Shown piece by piece: positions 28,901 to 38,100 of a stretch of 64,000 nucleotides of DNA; position 1 is the stretch's first letter, and every line of letters begins with the position of its first letter. The translations under genes were made by a program, and so were the position numbers. Source of the stretch: Mesostigma viride (Eukaryota; Streptophyta; Mesostigmatophyceae; Mesostigmatales; Mesostigmataceae); contig RPFO01000027.1 in NCBI GenBank assembly GCA_009746045.1, forward strand, positions 4,986,573-5,050,572. The letters are read 5' to 3'. The notes beneath the pieces are model-generated. The model saw only the letters and a list, made by a program, of their open reading frames with translations, searched no databases and had not been told where the DNA came from.

Positions 28901-30532
28901 TGTACCGACATCCCCACACTCACACCGCTGCTCTGCTGCTGCCATAATGCAACGACATCCCCACACTCACACCGCTGCTCTGCCGCTGCCATAATGTAAC
29001 GACACCCCCCCCCAAACAAGAAACCAAAACAAGTGGACCCTCCCCCACCTGCTCCGCCGCTGCCATAATACAAACGACATATTTTCATCCCCGCCCCCAC
29101 ACACCTGCTCCGCCGCTGCCAGCGCCGCGTCCAGCCTTGCCCTGGCATCGCCAGAGACCTGCCCCGCCAGGTAGTCCCGGAACAGCTCGGTGTGGATGCG
29201 CCCCCAGCCAGGACTCCGCATCGCCTCATCAAAGTGGATCATGCTGGCGCCCGCGTCGCTGCTGGCGCCTGCGACGGTGCCTTGCTGCTCGATTCCCCCA
29301 GCCTCGCTGCTCCCACAGGCATTGCCCGCCCTTTGTGAAAAGGTTGCCCCACGGTTGTTGCTTCTACTTGCATACCCCGCCCCACCAATGGGAACTCCGC
29401 CGGTGCCCCCTCGATCGCTTGAATCCCCGGCCGCAGTGGCCCCATAGTAGCCAGCGCCGGCAGCCGCGCCGCTGCTTGCGCCAATGTCCATATTATCATT
29501 TAGACAGTGGCCATTTGGGCTGCCCCCCCTGGCGCCTGCTGGGGCTTCACCATCGCTCACACCGTTGGGCATGCCAGGCCCAGGGATATCCCCATCACTG
29601 CCCGCGGCTGCGCGAGGGGCAACACTGGCAACCCCACCACTGCTTGGGCCTGCGCGCGCAGCAACACCGGCGGCTTTGCCACCCCTCGCACCTGTGCCCT
29701 CGGATGTCCTTGCACGTGCACCCGCCACCACCGTACCCACACCAGCGCCCGCACCCACCGCCTCCGCGGTGTCCGCATCAGAGCCAGCGCCTGCTTGCGC
29801 CTGGCCAACTAGAGCATGGCTAGAGAGACCTGCTGGCTCCCGGCACGTGTGCGTGAGGCTCGGCCCTGGCCCCGGCCCGCCCTCAAGCACGCCAGGGCCA
29901 GGATTCCCTGGTGGGGACGATTCGGTCCCCTGCACTTGCCGTTCCCTTTGCTTGATGCTCCGTCCGAGGGAAGGAAGGGACGGGAACTCAGTCGACGCAG
30001 CGCTAAGGTTGCTATTCATAGGTAGAGAGACCGTGGACACCTTGCCGTCTTCAACGTCCGCGGGCGAGGAAGTGTTGGACTTGACAAGGCTCCCAGACCT
30101 GTCCGATCCATCAGCAGTTCCATTATTAGCCCGCTCGGGGATGTCGTTCAGGTGCCGGAGGCAAAGCGCATGCACGGCTCGGATCTCGCTCGCGTTGCTC
30201 TTCGCGTTCGCTTCGGAGATGACGGCGATGCCGGACTCGACCCAGCCGCTCTCGCACGTGAACACCGGCCGAATCTCGTAGCCAAGGGCCTTCAAGAGAT
30301 TGACGGCCTCAGGGACATCACGGACTTTGCGCATGTGAGGCACCGTTAACTCCACGGAGTGGTGCCGGAAATCATCTGGCTGCTCCAAGACATCGGCGAG
30401 AATTTGAGACAACGTCGCGACGGAATCTCTGCTGGGGCGGCCGGCAAGCAGCAGCGAAAACAAGCGCTCTGGAGGAGAGAGATCTCTCAGTCCGGCTACC
30501 GCAGTCGCTAGGGGGTTTCGCGCCTTGCTCAT
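13270..30532 (-). CDS. PUB-like / PARP ADP-ribosyltransferase / RING / Deltex-C fusion protein (nine exons)
   Basis: Exons (minus): 30532-29105, 27020-26922, 25121-24201, 23403-23308, 22696-21447, 20290-20050, 18925-18872, 18114-17926, 17391-13270. All junctions are GT-AG and the phases agree (only the exon 5/6 junction is not phase 0), giving about 2,800 residues. Order: PUB-like domain (about 32-130), low-complexity linkers with short F..YL...L helical modules, PARP catalytic domain (about 1290-1475: [29 protein letters not shown]), more than 1,100 residues of G/H/A-rich linker, RING (C..C, CGH, C..C, about 2600-2660), DTC (2662-2799: [26 protein letters not shown]). Triad H1350-Y1380-E1457. 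Expected role: ADP-ribosylation coupled to ubiquitin ligation in nucleus or cytosol. An upstream in-frame ATG at 30598 is possible. A further small exon (28300-28368) cannot be excluded. Confidence 0.82.
17742..17770 (-). repeat. Decayed copy of exon 9 acceptor edge
   Basis: Minus strand TGACAGTTTCCAGAGGACCG followed by CCGCAG, against TGACAGGTGCCAGAGGACCG at the real exon 9 start. Confidence 0.8.
17868..17912. repeat. (CA)n microsatellite at exon 8 donor
   Basis: Lies within 15 bp of the exon 8 donor. Confidence 0.95.
17926..20290 (-). CDS. Exons 6-8: core of the PARP catalytic domain
   Basis: Exon 6 (20290-20050) encodes [20 protein letters not shown], then [14 protein letters not shown], the family's entry helix. 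Exon 7 (18925-18872, 18 codons) gives [19 protein letters not shown] across the junction, with the NAD-binding His followed by CS rather than the usual GT/GS. Exon 8 (18114-17926) gives [18 protein letters not shown] and [12 protein letters not shown]. Introns separate them at 20049-18926 and 18871-18115. Phases all match. Confidence 0.85.
18205..18250 (-). repeat. Decayed copy of exon 8 acceptor edge
   Basis: Minus strand CCACACAGGGGCTGGACCAC followed by CGGCCTGTCC, nearly identical to the real exon 8 start about 100 bp downstream. Confidence 0.85.
19010..19042 (-). repeat. Decayed copy of exon 7
   Basis: Minus strand CTTCCTGTACCACAGCAGCA, then AGCGGCCG, would read LYHSSKRP against LYHCSKQP in exon 7. 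No donor follows, so it is not a usable alternative exon as it stands. Confidence 0.7.
19890..19930 (-). repeat. Decayed copy of exon 6 donor edge
   Basis: Minus strand ATGCTTCCGCCGTACTACCT, then GCACGAGGTGGC, against ATGCTGCCGCCGTACGACCT at the real end. A weaker copy lies at about 19597-19625. Confidence 0.75.
19984..20020 (+). repeat. 37-bp dispersed motif, copy 2, flanked by CTGACAT
   Basis: Same sequence as 30-66. CTGACAT at 19977-19983 and 20021-20027 brackets it exactly, as a target duplication would. It sits 30 bp from the exon 6 donor. Confidence 0.65.
20385..20920 (-). repeat. Five decayed copies of exon 6 acceptor edge
   Basis: Copies near 20385-20425, 20490-20535, 20595-20645, 20770-20810 and 20885-20915 (minus) resemble CAG|GACGCCCATGGACGCCTC plus CTTTTCGAGTGC, spacing about 105-170 bp. 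Several keep an open frame ([14 protein letters not shown]), but the real exon 6 alone matches the neighbouring phases and continues into the PARP fold. A (CA)n(GA)n tract at 20648-20726 separates units. Confidence 0.75.
21104..21224. repeat. (CA)n-rich tract beside donor copies
   Basis: CACACG/CACACA array. Immediately right of it, copies of the exon 5 donor edge (GCCGCCCATGTGGTG on the minus strand) occur at 21222-21250 and 21335-21365, in addition to the true donor at 21446. Confidence 0.85.
21447..22696 (-). CDS. Exon 5: low-complexity linker
   Basis: Acceptor CCCCACAG, donor ATGTG|GTGAGT, ends in phase 2 and is completed to Trp by the single leading base of exon 6. Q/P/H/A-rich; starts [20 protein letters not shown] and ends ERPPMW. 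Confidence 0.65.
23308..23403 (-). CDS. Exon 4 (32 codons), helical module
   Basis: Acceptor GGCGAACAG, donor CAGCAG|GTGTGT, phase 0. Peptide [20 protein letters not shown] onward, predicted helical and charged. Decayed copies of its 5' edge lie at about 23480-23520 and 23665-23690. Confidence 0.65.
23890..24200 (-). repeat. ~75-bp tandem repeat containing exon 3 donor edge
   Basis: Minus-strand unit contains CGATGGACCCCTCGCAGAGC, then CTAGTACGGGATAGCAAGAATAGG; four copies follow the true donor, and a partial one lies near 23760. Confidence 0.85.
24201..25121 (-). CDS. Exon 3: A/P/G-rich linker between two helical modules
   Basis: 307 codons, acceptor CTTACAG, donor GTACGG, phase 0. Begins [20 protein letters not shown] and ends [20 protein letters not shown], two F..YL-type helices flanking compositionally biased sequence. 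Confidence 0.65.
25150..26160. other. Intron 2 sequence without a called exon
   Basis: Contains interspersed repeat copy B at 25905-25985, diverged repeats (25185-25245 resembles 25370-25430), and a Trp-rich minus-strand frame at about 25410-25520 ([18 protein letters not shown]) that could be an unrecognised exon but lacks a phase-compatible acceptor I can defend. Confidence 0.4.
26201..26925 (-). repeat. 55-bp tandem array of exon 2 donor sites (14 donors)
   Basis: On the minus strand every unit contains TTTCACGGTGAGGAGGGAGA. The first unit's CACG|GTGAGG is the true end of exon 2; 13 further copies follow at exactly 55-bp spacing (26916 down to 26201). Because 55 is not a multiple of three, use of a downstream donor would shift the frame. 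Confidence 0.95.
26922..27020 (-). CDS. Exon 2 (33 codons)
   Basis: Acceptor CTCCCCAG, donor ACG|GTGAGG, phase 0 at both ends. Peptide contains [20 protein letters not shown]. No domain recognised. Its donor is the first of 14 donor copies spaced 55 bp apart. Confidence 0.65.
27582..28250. repeat. 14-bp satellite (CTGCYACGAACACA)n, about 47 copies
   Basis: Two unit types, CTGCTACG and CTGCCACG, are interleaved. Located in intron 1 of the PARP-Deltex gene. Confidence 0.95.
28300..28368 (-). CDS. Candidate extra exon of the PARP-Deltex gene (doubtful)
   Basis: Minus frame [20 protein letters not shown] runs open to GCGCTG|GTGGGT. The string CTGAACGCGGYGCTGGTGGG recurs at about 28745, the same edge-duplication pattern seen at called exons. 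Phase 0 at the 3' end fits exon 2, but the acceptor is weak. Confidence 0.3.
28570..29104 (-). repeat. Tandem copies of exon 1 donor edge
   Basis: Minus strand ATGGCAGCGGCGGAGCAG followed by GTG- or CGGTGTGAGTGTGGGG recurs at 29048, 28975, 28928, 28883 and 28838 after the true end at 29105. Four further diverged units (GCAGCAGCGGGGCGTGCGG) lie at 28596-28725. Confidence 0.85.
29105..30532 (-). CDS. Exon 1: PUB-like N-terminal domain and linker
   Basis: 476 codons from ATG 30532 to a GTGTGT donor. Residues 32-130 fit the PUB pattern: helix [43 protein letters not shown] (family: P.d.KYR.iRl.N....v....ga.elL.a.GFe), then [11 protein letters not shown] domains bind the C-terminal tail of p97/VCP. 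The rest is A/G/T-rich, ending in a helical module ([20 protein letters not shown]). ATG 30598 lies in frame upstream; I prefer 30532 only because the PUB-like fold starts soon after it. Confidence 0.65.
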
Positions 30533-30598
30533 TTTTATTATATCATAAGCTGGGGGCAGCGCCACCTCGCGTCGCTGGACCAACATTCCTGCATGCAT

Positions 30599-32143
30599 TT
30601 GTGTGTAAGGTCAATGTGAGCGCATCGAATTTGGAACCCCCCAAAAAATTAGTGGCCAAAATGAGCTATCTCTCCTCTTTCTAGAGACCTGCAGAAATGA
30701 AAGCTTTATGGCGCAAATGAACCACAATTGTGCTCGCCCGCTTGTCGTAGAGAACAAGCCATTATTAGAATTTCATTACTTAACCTTGCCCGGTAATTTT
30801 GAATTCACAAACAACTTCGGCCATGGGCTAACGCCATGACATGTAGACATCAACAGACGACCTTCATACCTCGGCAAGAAATCCAGACAGCAAGTTCCGC
30901 TTCCTTGAGAAATCCTCTGCAACCCGTCCCAACAAAATTTTCTTGAGTCTACTCTAGCGGTTTTAACCATGGTGTACATTTCATGTCGTCCAAGCATCTC
31001 GAGAAGCACACAAAAATGTAAACCATAATATAAATACCCCATAATCGCGTTTCCCACTCATTTCATGGTATATTCAATGCTTGATATCACGCATCAGCGA
31101 GGAAGGGATTTTGGAAAGAAACGTGAGTAAGTAATCGTCGTGCTCGCCGCGATGACAGTAACAGAGGAGCAGTAACGATTAGGTATACCCGGGTAAATAC
31201 GACGCACGGAACGCAATTACAACGGATCCAATTACAACACGTGTGATGGCTGATGGCCAAGTTGCAGTTTGCATCCTCGGCCCTCGCACATGCGAAAGCT
31301 ACGTGGCGTCCGTCCAGCGCCGCGCCTCTACTATAATACATTTCTGGCGGGAAACTAACAGTTCGCCCCTGGTATAGCTCCTGGTATGTTGGAGCCAGCC
31401 AAGTCACGGCTGGTATTTTCGAGGCACCGTACGCACACCGTCAAGAACTTGCACTTTATGGAGACACATGAATGAAGCAATGCTAAGTAGCTGCAGCCTC
31501 GAGCCATGAATTATGCTCTCCCATAAAATATGTCGACATTCCTGAACTTTCAGAGTCGGAAGATTGCCGCGATTAACCTTTTCCAAGCAGCGTGTGCGGC
31601 TTCGCCCACGCGAGCCAACCAGCTGTGAAAGGACGCAAAGAAATTCTGACAATGCCGGACCCAACGCCGGGCGTGGGATCCGAGATCCGACTGACCCGAC
31701 TGACTTGGAATGCCGGAACTGTTGCCAAATCCGGAATTCCGGATCCGCGCGAGGAGATGCCTCGGAAGGTGCCCCATTCGGCTAGCTTAACATATCCACG
31801 TGGCAAAGACATGCACGTGGCGCTGTTGGTACGACTCTGTCGCCCGGTGCGGCCAAGGCGCTGCCACATGCCACATAGTGTCAAGGCTGCGGCCTGCACC
31901 GAGTCCCGCCACAAAAAAAGGCCTGGGCATAACGAACGACTTTTTTCTCTCGTTATGCACGCCTGTGCTAGGTCACACCACTTGATATACACGTACAACA
32001 AACAACCTTCGGCTAACCTCGGAAAGTGCAGGCAGCAACTTGTGAGCTCGCTGCTCATCAAAGGGCCTTTTGCCAGCCAGCAGTGAGCAAGGTACCAGCG
32101 GACAAAGTTCCCTAACACCAAGCATATCCCCTCTTTGGTTACT
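30599..32143. promoter_or_regulatory. Divergent intergenic region between the PARP-Deltex and phosphomannomutase genes
   Basis: The two genes are transcribed away from each other from this 1.5-kb segment, so both promoters should be here. No clear TATA box was picked out. ORFs in it (for example 31592-32086 plus) carry no recognisable domain. A 16-bp perfect palindrome ATCCGGAATTCCGGAT lies at 31729-31744. Confidence 0.5.
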
Positions 32144-35100
32144 ATGGCGACAATAAAACCAGGAGTCATTGCGCTATTCGATGTCGATGGCACGCTTACT
32201 CCTGCTCGCAAGGTACGTCGAGGTACACAGTTGTGGCTGTCTGCCACGCTATCTTGTAAGGGTGCTTGTCAGGGGTGGCCCTTCCAACGAAAGAACCATT
32301 TTAGATTTGAGCGAGGATCGTCCTGTGCAGAGCGCGTCCTTTCACGACGCTGAAACTTCCGCATCGTTTGGTCATTATAAACACCGAGATAGTCACTAGA
32401 CGTCGCCCTAATTTTTCTGGCGTTTCTCACCGAAATTACAGGAACGCGGACGTTTCGACTTCCTGTGATTTTGCTCGCCCGGGCGGTCTGCGCTTGGTCT
32501 TAATGTCGTCGTGGTAACATTTGCTCCCCGCGTTTGCCTGCCACCTTTCTTGTCCTTGTGCTCGTCGCGCCACTCCCTGGCCTCAGCAAGCGGACCCTGA
32601 GATGCTCAAGTTCATGCAGGAGCTGAGAAAGGTGAGCTGGCCTAAGGAGCACCTTTAGAAAAGTGCACCAAGCAGCACGGGGGGCAATGGCAGGACAGGG
32701 CGCAATGCCCTAGCGGGGGAGCTGGCCCTAGGATTGGCGTTAGAATTTGCCCTAGGATTGGCCAAAGGACTGGCCAAGGGGCTGGCCCTACAACTGGGGA
32801 ATTCTCCCCCCGAGAAAGGTAACCGTCGCGAAGCCTAGCCCCAGCCACCCTACCTCCTCGCCTTCCTCCAGTCCCTCCCGCTTGGCCCTCCTGTCATTCG
32901 TCAAACCAGGACGCTTGCATTGTTCGTGCCGATCAATCATGGTAGCTGGCCATAGAGTTGGCTGAAGAGGGACTTGTGTTTGTTTTTGCAAAGGAGGAAC
33001 ATGGGCAGGTGCTGGTGAGAGCAACAACGGGGCAGGTGGGGGCAAACAAGCGACAATGTCAGGTGGAGGCGAAGGAGGAAGATTGCAGGTTTAAGGACGA
33101 TGCAGGCTCAAGCAGGATTGCAGGTTTAAGGATGTGGTAGCACCGGAAGCTTCCCGTACTGGGCGTCGTGTGGGTCAGCGGTGCGCAGGCGTGTTTGTGG
33201 TGTTGGTTTCAAATGAGCCCCCGCAAGCATGCCGGCAATGCATGGAGGGTGCGCCAGGCTCTCTTCCCCCCCCACACACACCTCCCCCTGGTTGTTTAAC
33301 TGACTTTCTCTGCTGCCTGTTTTCTCCTCCTGACGTTTCTATTGTTGGCGCATGTTCTCATGACCTTGGCCCCCAGATGGTCACCGTCGACATCGTATCC
33401 AGCATTCCCTTGCTCGAGCTAACCTGTCTGTTGACGGTTTCTATTCTTGGCATATTTGTTTCCATGGCCGCCAGGTCGTCACCGTGGGCATCGTGGGAGG
33501 CTCCGACTTGTCTAAGATATCGGAACAGCTCGGGCCAAACAGTGAGTCTGAGAGTAGTGCGGCGTAAACATAGCGTGGCCTCAATTGCTAGCCTTGCTGC
33601 GACCCCAGAGCTGCTCCGCACCCACCTATGTGGTGCTGCTTCATGCGTGTGCGGCAACCTTCCACGGTGAGATGTGCCGTGTTGAGTTAGTAAGTATGTA
33701 GAGGTATTTGCCTGTGAGGTTGGGTTGCCCAATATACTGCAAGGCCATATTCAAGACGATGGCAAGGCAACTGCAAGTCTAGCGTGCTTTTGTCCATGTC
33801 TTGTCAGAATGCGGACAATGTGCTTCGCGGCTCATATGTATGCTTGACAGCTTTCTAATATCCTTAACTCGAGTTGATATCTTTCTAATAATATCCTTAT
33901 TAACCCATAGTCCGCTGACCCATTTTTGGCACTTCCAGACCCCTGAAAATCAAAAAAATCATAACTCACAGACCACAACTCCAAATACCCTCAACCAAGG
34001 TGCTAGGAACATCTACACTTCAAGGGCTTTCAGAATATGCAATAATATTTTGATTCTATCAAGCGGTTTGCAAGATATTTACTGTCAAAGTTGGACAAAA
34101 TACGAACTTTTTAGCGCAAGAAAAAGTCTACCCCCACCTCAAATCTTTGGGATGGTTCTGAACCACAAATGCATGGCTGGGTTGTTTAGATAGATAGTCC
34201 AGGGGTCCCCAACTGAGGAGGGTGCACTCAGAATTGGATTATAATGCTTATATCACGTTCATATAGGCACATGACTACGAGCAGCCAAAAACAGGGGAAA
34301 TGGTATGTCAACCCCTTATGGCTTGTATGATGTTCTACACATGTTCTAGTGCCATAAACATGTTGTCATTGTCAAATAAACATGGTGTGCAATAACACAA
34401 GCCTGTGGTGGCTCAACCATCACTCTAGGACCGGCAAAAATTGCCCTTGACCATGTTGTGCCAGTGCGCCCAGCAGCCAGGCTCAGGATGCAGGTGCACG
34501 TTGCATCCAACACAAATTCTAGTGATGTTGCTCTTTTGTTTGCATGCAGCACATCTGTTTTTCATATCACTAAGACCGGGAGCATGTGTGGCAGCCTCAG
34601 TGAACACAGCTGCAGGCGTTCTCCTGGTAACGGCCTCGCTAACTGATTGGCGCTTAGCCTCCAGGTCCAGGGCATCTGCCTTTGCTAACAACTCCTTGGC
34701 CAGCTGTGCCCTAAATTCAAGCTGGCTAAAGAAAGCCTCCTTCCCCCTTACTAGCTGTTGATACTTGTAGGCTGTCACCACCACGAGGTTCAGCAACCAG
34801 AAAAATGTACGCTGCCATGGGCGCCTGGTAACGAGTTCCATGTGGTAGTACGAAGCCACTTGATCAAATCTGTCCACCCCGCTTTTATGCTGATCATAGA
34901 AGTGCTTGATCTTGGGAATGTGCACGTCCTCCTTTAGCCCCCGTTGCCTTGTTCCAGCGCTTCTTCTTGTTGGAGGGGTCCTGGGCAGGGCTGGCGTGTC
35001 GTGATGAGTAGAACCGGACGACCTTGCTGTCGATGTACGTAAGGGCAGTCACCACTTTGCCACCTGGCAATGCTAGCATGCGATGCAAGGTGTTGCCACG

Positions 35101-38100
35101 CCTCAGCCCTTGTGCTTTTGCCTCCTGTTCAGTAATGTTTATGTCACAAGGGTAGCACGTCCTGCTCTTCCTCACAGTGCCCACAAAGGTGTAACCCTTC
35201 ATGCCCAGCCACTCGACTAGCTTCACAGAACTAAAGAGGTTGTCAGCGACAATGGTGGAGGCAGGCTGCAAGACACCCTTGCAAGCGTGAACTAGGGCAG
35301 CCACCCAGCATGACCCGATACCACTAGCAGCAGCGAAGAAATCCAGCTCCTCCTGGGTTGGGCAGCCTATCGGCCATACGCCACCACCGAGGTACGGGAT
35401 GAAGTAAACAAGAATGCCAGTGCTGCCACAGGCTAGAGCCCAATGCTTCACCCCCCAGCGACTCCGTGATGGCTTATCCTTGCAGTACTGCCTGATCTCG
35501 CACTTGGACTTCTGGAACTGCATTGACTCATCGACGGTGACGACCCCGCTGGGCCGAAACACCACTAGCAGCCGCTTCTGCACGCGCTCAATCATGACCC
35601 TTGCATACCACAACGGATCATAGCCTTCCTCCCCCTTGGCTGGCCTGCTCTCCGTGGGGTCCCTAACTGACAGGTTCCGAAGGATGTCTTGAAATCTGTT
35701 CAAAGTCATGATTGCACTGACGGCTGCAAGGCCCACGTAAGGATCAGCACTCCAGTAGGGTACATAGGCTCCCCTTTGCCAGTGAATGGACATGACGATG
35801 AGGCATGCAAAAAAGCGAAGGATGTCACTTGCATAGGTCTTGGCCCATGCACGCCCAGCCTTGCCCTGCGCAGCGAGCTTGTCCAGACGCTGCTGAGCCT
35901 TGAGGTTGGTCCACTCGGCGATCTCGGTGATGAAAGACAACTCGAGCAGCAAGAAGAAAAAGCCTGCTACAGAAAGCTTGGCGTAATTCTTCCACATTCT
36001 TGCGGCACCGACGCCCTCTGCCTCACTCGTATCGATATCTTCCGATTCCCAGTCGAACTCGGAGGCTTCTTGGTTGCCCCGGCCCTGCGCAGGCCTGCCC
36101 CGGCCACGGGACCGCCCCCTACCCCGGCCACGAGACTTAGCAGGCCGGCCGCGCTTTGGTCGTGGCTCATCGTCCACGTCCTCGACACCATCGTCTCCAT
36201 CACCACCACTGCCGTGCTCACCACTATCTGCAGCACTCTCATCCGAAAGTTTGTCACTGCCTGCAGACGAATCTGAATGGCAGGAATCGGAACCATCGCC
36301 TGCCTCGCGAAAGCTTCGGCTGCCCTGCTCTGCCCACCACTTTTCGACCTGGGCGAGCGGGTACCACACATCCTTGCCATCATCCTCGAAATGGAGGCAG
36401 AATTTATACTTAGCCTTGCCTCCTGAGTACACGATATCGGTCACACAGCCTGCGTAAGTGTCCGTAGTGTTAAATTCCTTTCCGTCGGCGCGCAAAACTC
36501 GCCCTAGCCACGTTTTTTTGAGCGCATCCGCCATATCCGCGCGCGCGCGCTTGGTCCAAATTTTCCTGCCAAAGTCACGTGACCCCCTATGATTACAGCC
36601 CTATAATTACCAGGCTATGGCGGATATTACCCCCAAACCTATGCATCACCTTCGTCCCTAAGTGTTCCCGGACCCACCGGACCACTGACATCCGTCACAA
36701 GTGGCGCGGCGCTCGCGGCGCGGCGCGAAATTCGACCGTTAGTCAAACCCCCCGACCTGTCGGGGGTTAACGGACTAAGGGTTAATAGCTTTCTAATATC
36801 CATCATATTCATGTATCATTTTGCTACCCCCTGTTCATGTCTACCGCAGCATTGACCGACCATGGTGCATGCATGATGTTTTTGTGTTCTTTACACAACT
36901 TCAAATACTCCGGCTTTCTCCCTTTCCCCCAGCGCTGACCGACTATGATTATGTCTTCTCCGAAAACGGGCTGGTGGCGCACAAGCAGGGGCAGCTGATT
37001 GCGGAGATGGTGAGGGGGGGAATATGGATGGGGGCTTATGTATATGCCAGCAAAGCATATGAGTTTTTACGCACACACTTCATACACCCTCTGTTTCATC
37101 TTGAAGAATGGGGGCCAACCGACCCATGTTTCGCTTCTTAAAAATGGGGAGCGGATCCAGGGCTGGGAGCCTTGTAGAACCTTAGAGTATATCCTTATAG
37201 AGCCTTATAGAACCTTAGAGTATATATGTGATATAACCAGGAGCTTGGCCAGGAGTCCACTAAGCTTGGCATTCAGCAGCCCTTTTACCTATTTAAATTT
37301 CTTTTTGCCCAAATGCTGCCCTGTGATCTCAATCCAAATCTAGATTTCCGAAATCCAGTGTCTCTAGCGCTCATGGACTTGAGGTTCTGCTACTTGTCGA
37401 TGTCAAATCCAGCGTCTCATTTCCTTCATCCTGAGTTTTCTCGACGTGAAGCCAGGGGCGTACGCCCACCTGAAAGGTTGCAGAATTACAAGGCATTGCA
37501 ACGAACCTGTTACTGGCAACCTAACAAGACCCTCCCCCCTCCTATGAGACCATCTTTCTGCCCCCCCCCCCCCCCCCCCCCCTATGAGACCCTCTTCCCA
37601 GTAATCCTTGGAATGGCTCGAGTCTGGGAGGATGAGACCCTCAGGTCTAGTCTGGGGATTCGATTGTTGTAGCTCGCCCTGGGATCCTCAGATTACGTGG
37701 TTGTAGTTGTACTGCCTTTTTCTCTGGCACTGTCTGACGTTTCCACACAAGGGTGTTGCTCTTCCGATGTTTCCTGCTCTGCTGTCACGCGTCACCAGAG
37801 CTTGAAGGATTTCCTTGGGGAGGAAAAGCTCAAGGTGACTGCCGCGTGTTTCTTGCAAGTGGAAGGGGCTGTTTGCTAGTTAGTAAGCTAGTAGTAAGCT
37901 GCTTGATGCCTCTCTAGTTGCTTGTCGTGACACATGCTATTAACCTGTGCCATTAATCCTTGCTATTAACTGGTTCCATTAACTCATTCTATTAACCCAT
38001 GCTAATTACTCATGCTCTTCCCCACGCCATTCACCCACGCTATCAACCCATGCTGTTGACGCACCGTATCAACCCAAGCTAATAACCCATGCTATCGACC

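Noticed and set aside
31573-32247. 224-codon minus ORF between the divergent genes
   Set aside because: Overlaps PMM exon 1 antisense, composition unlike the called exons, no domain.
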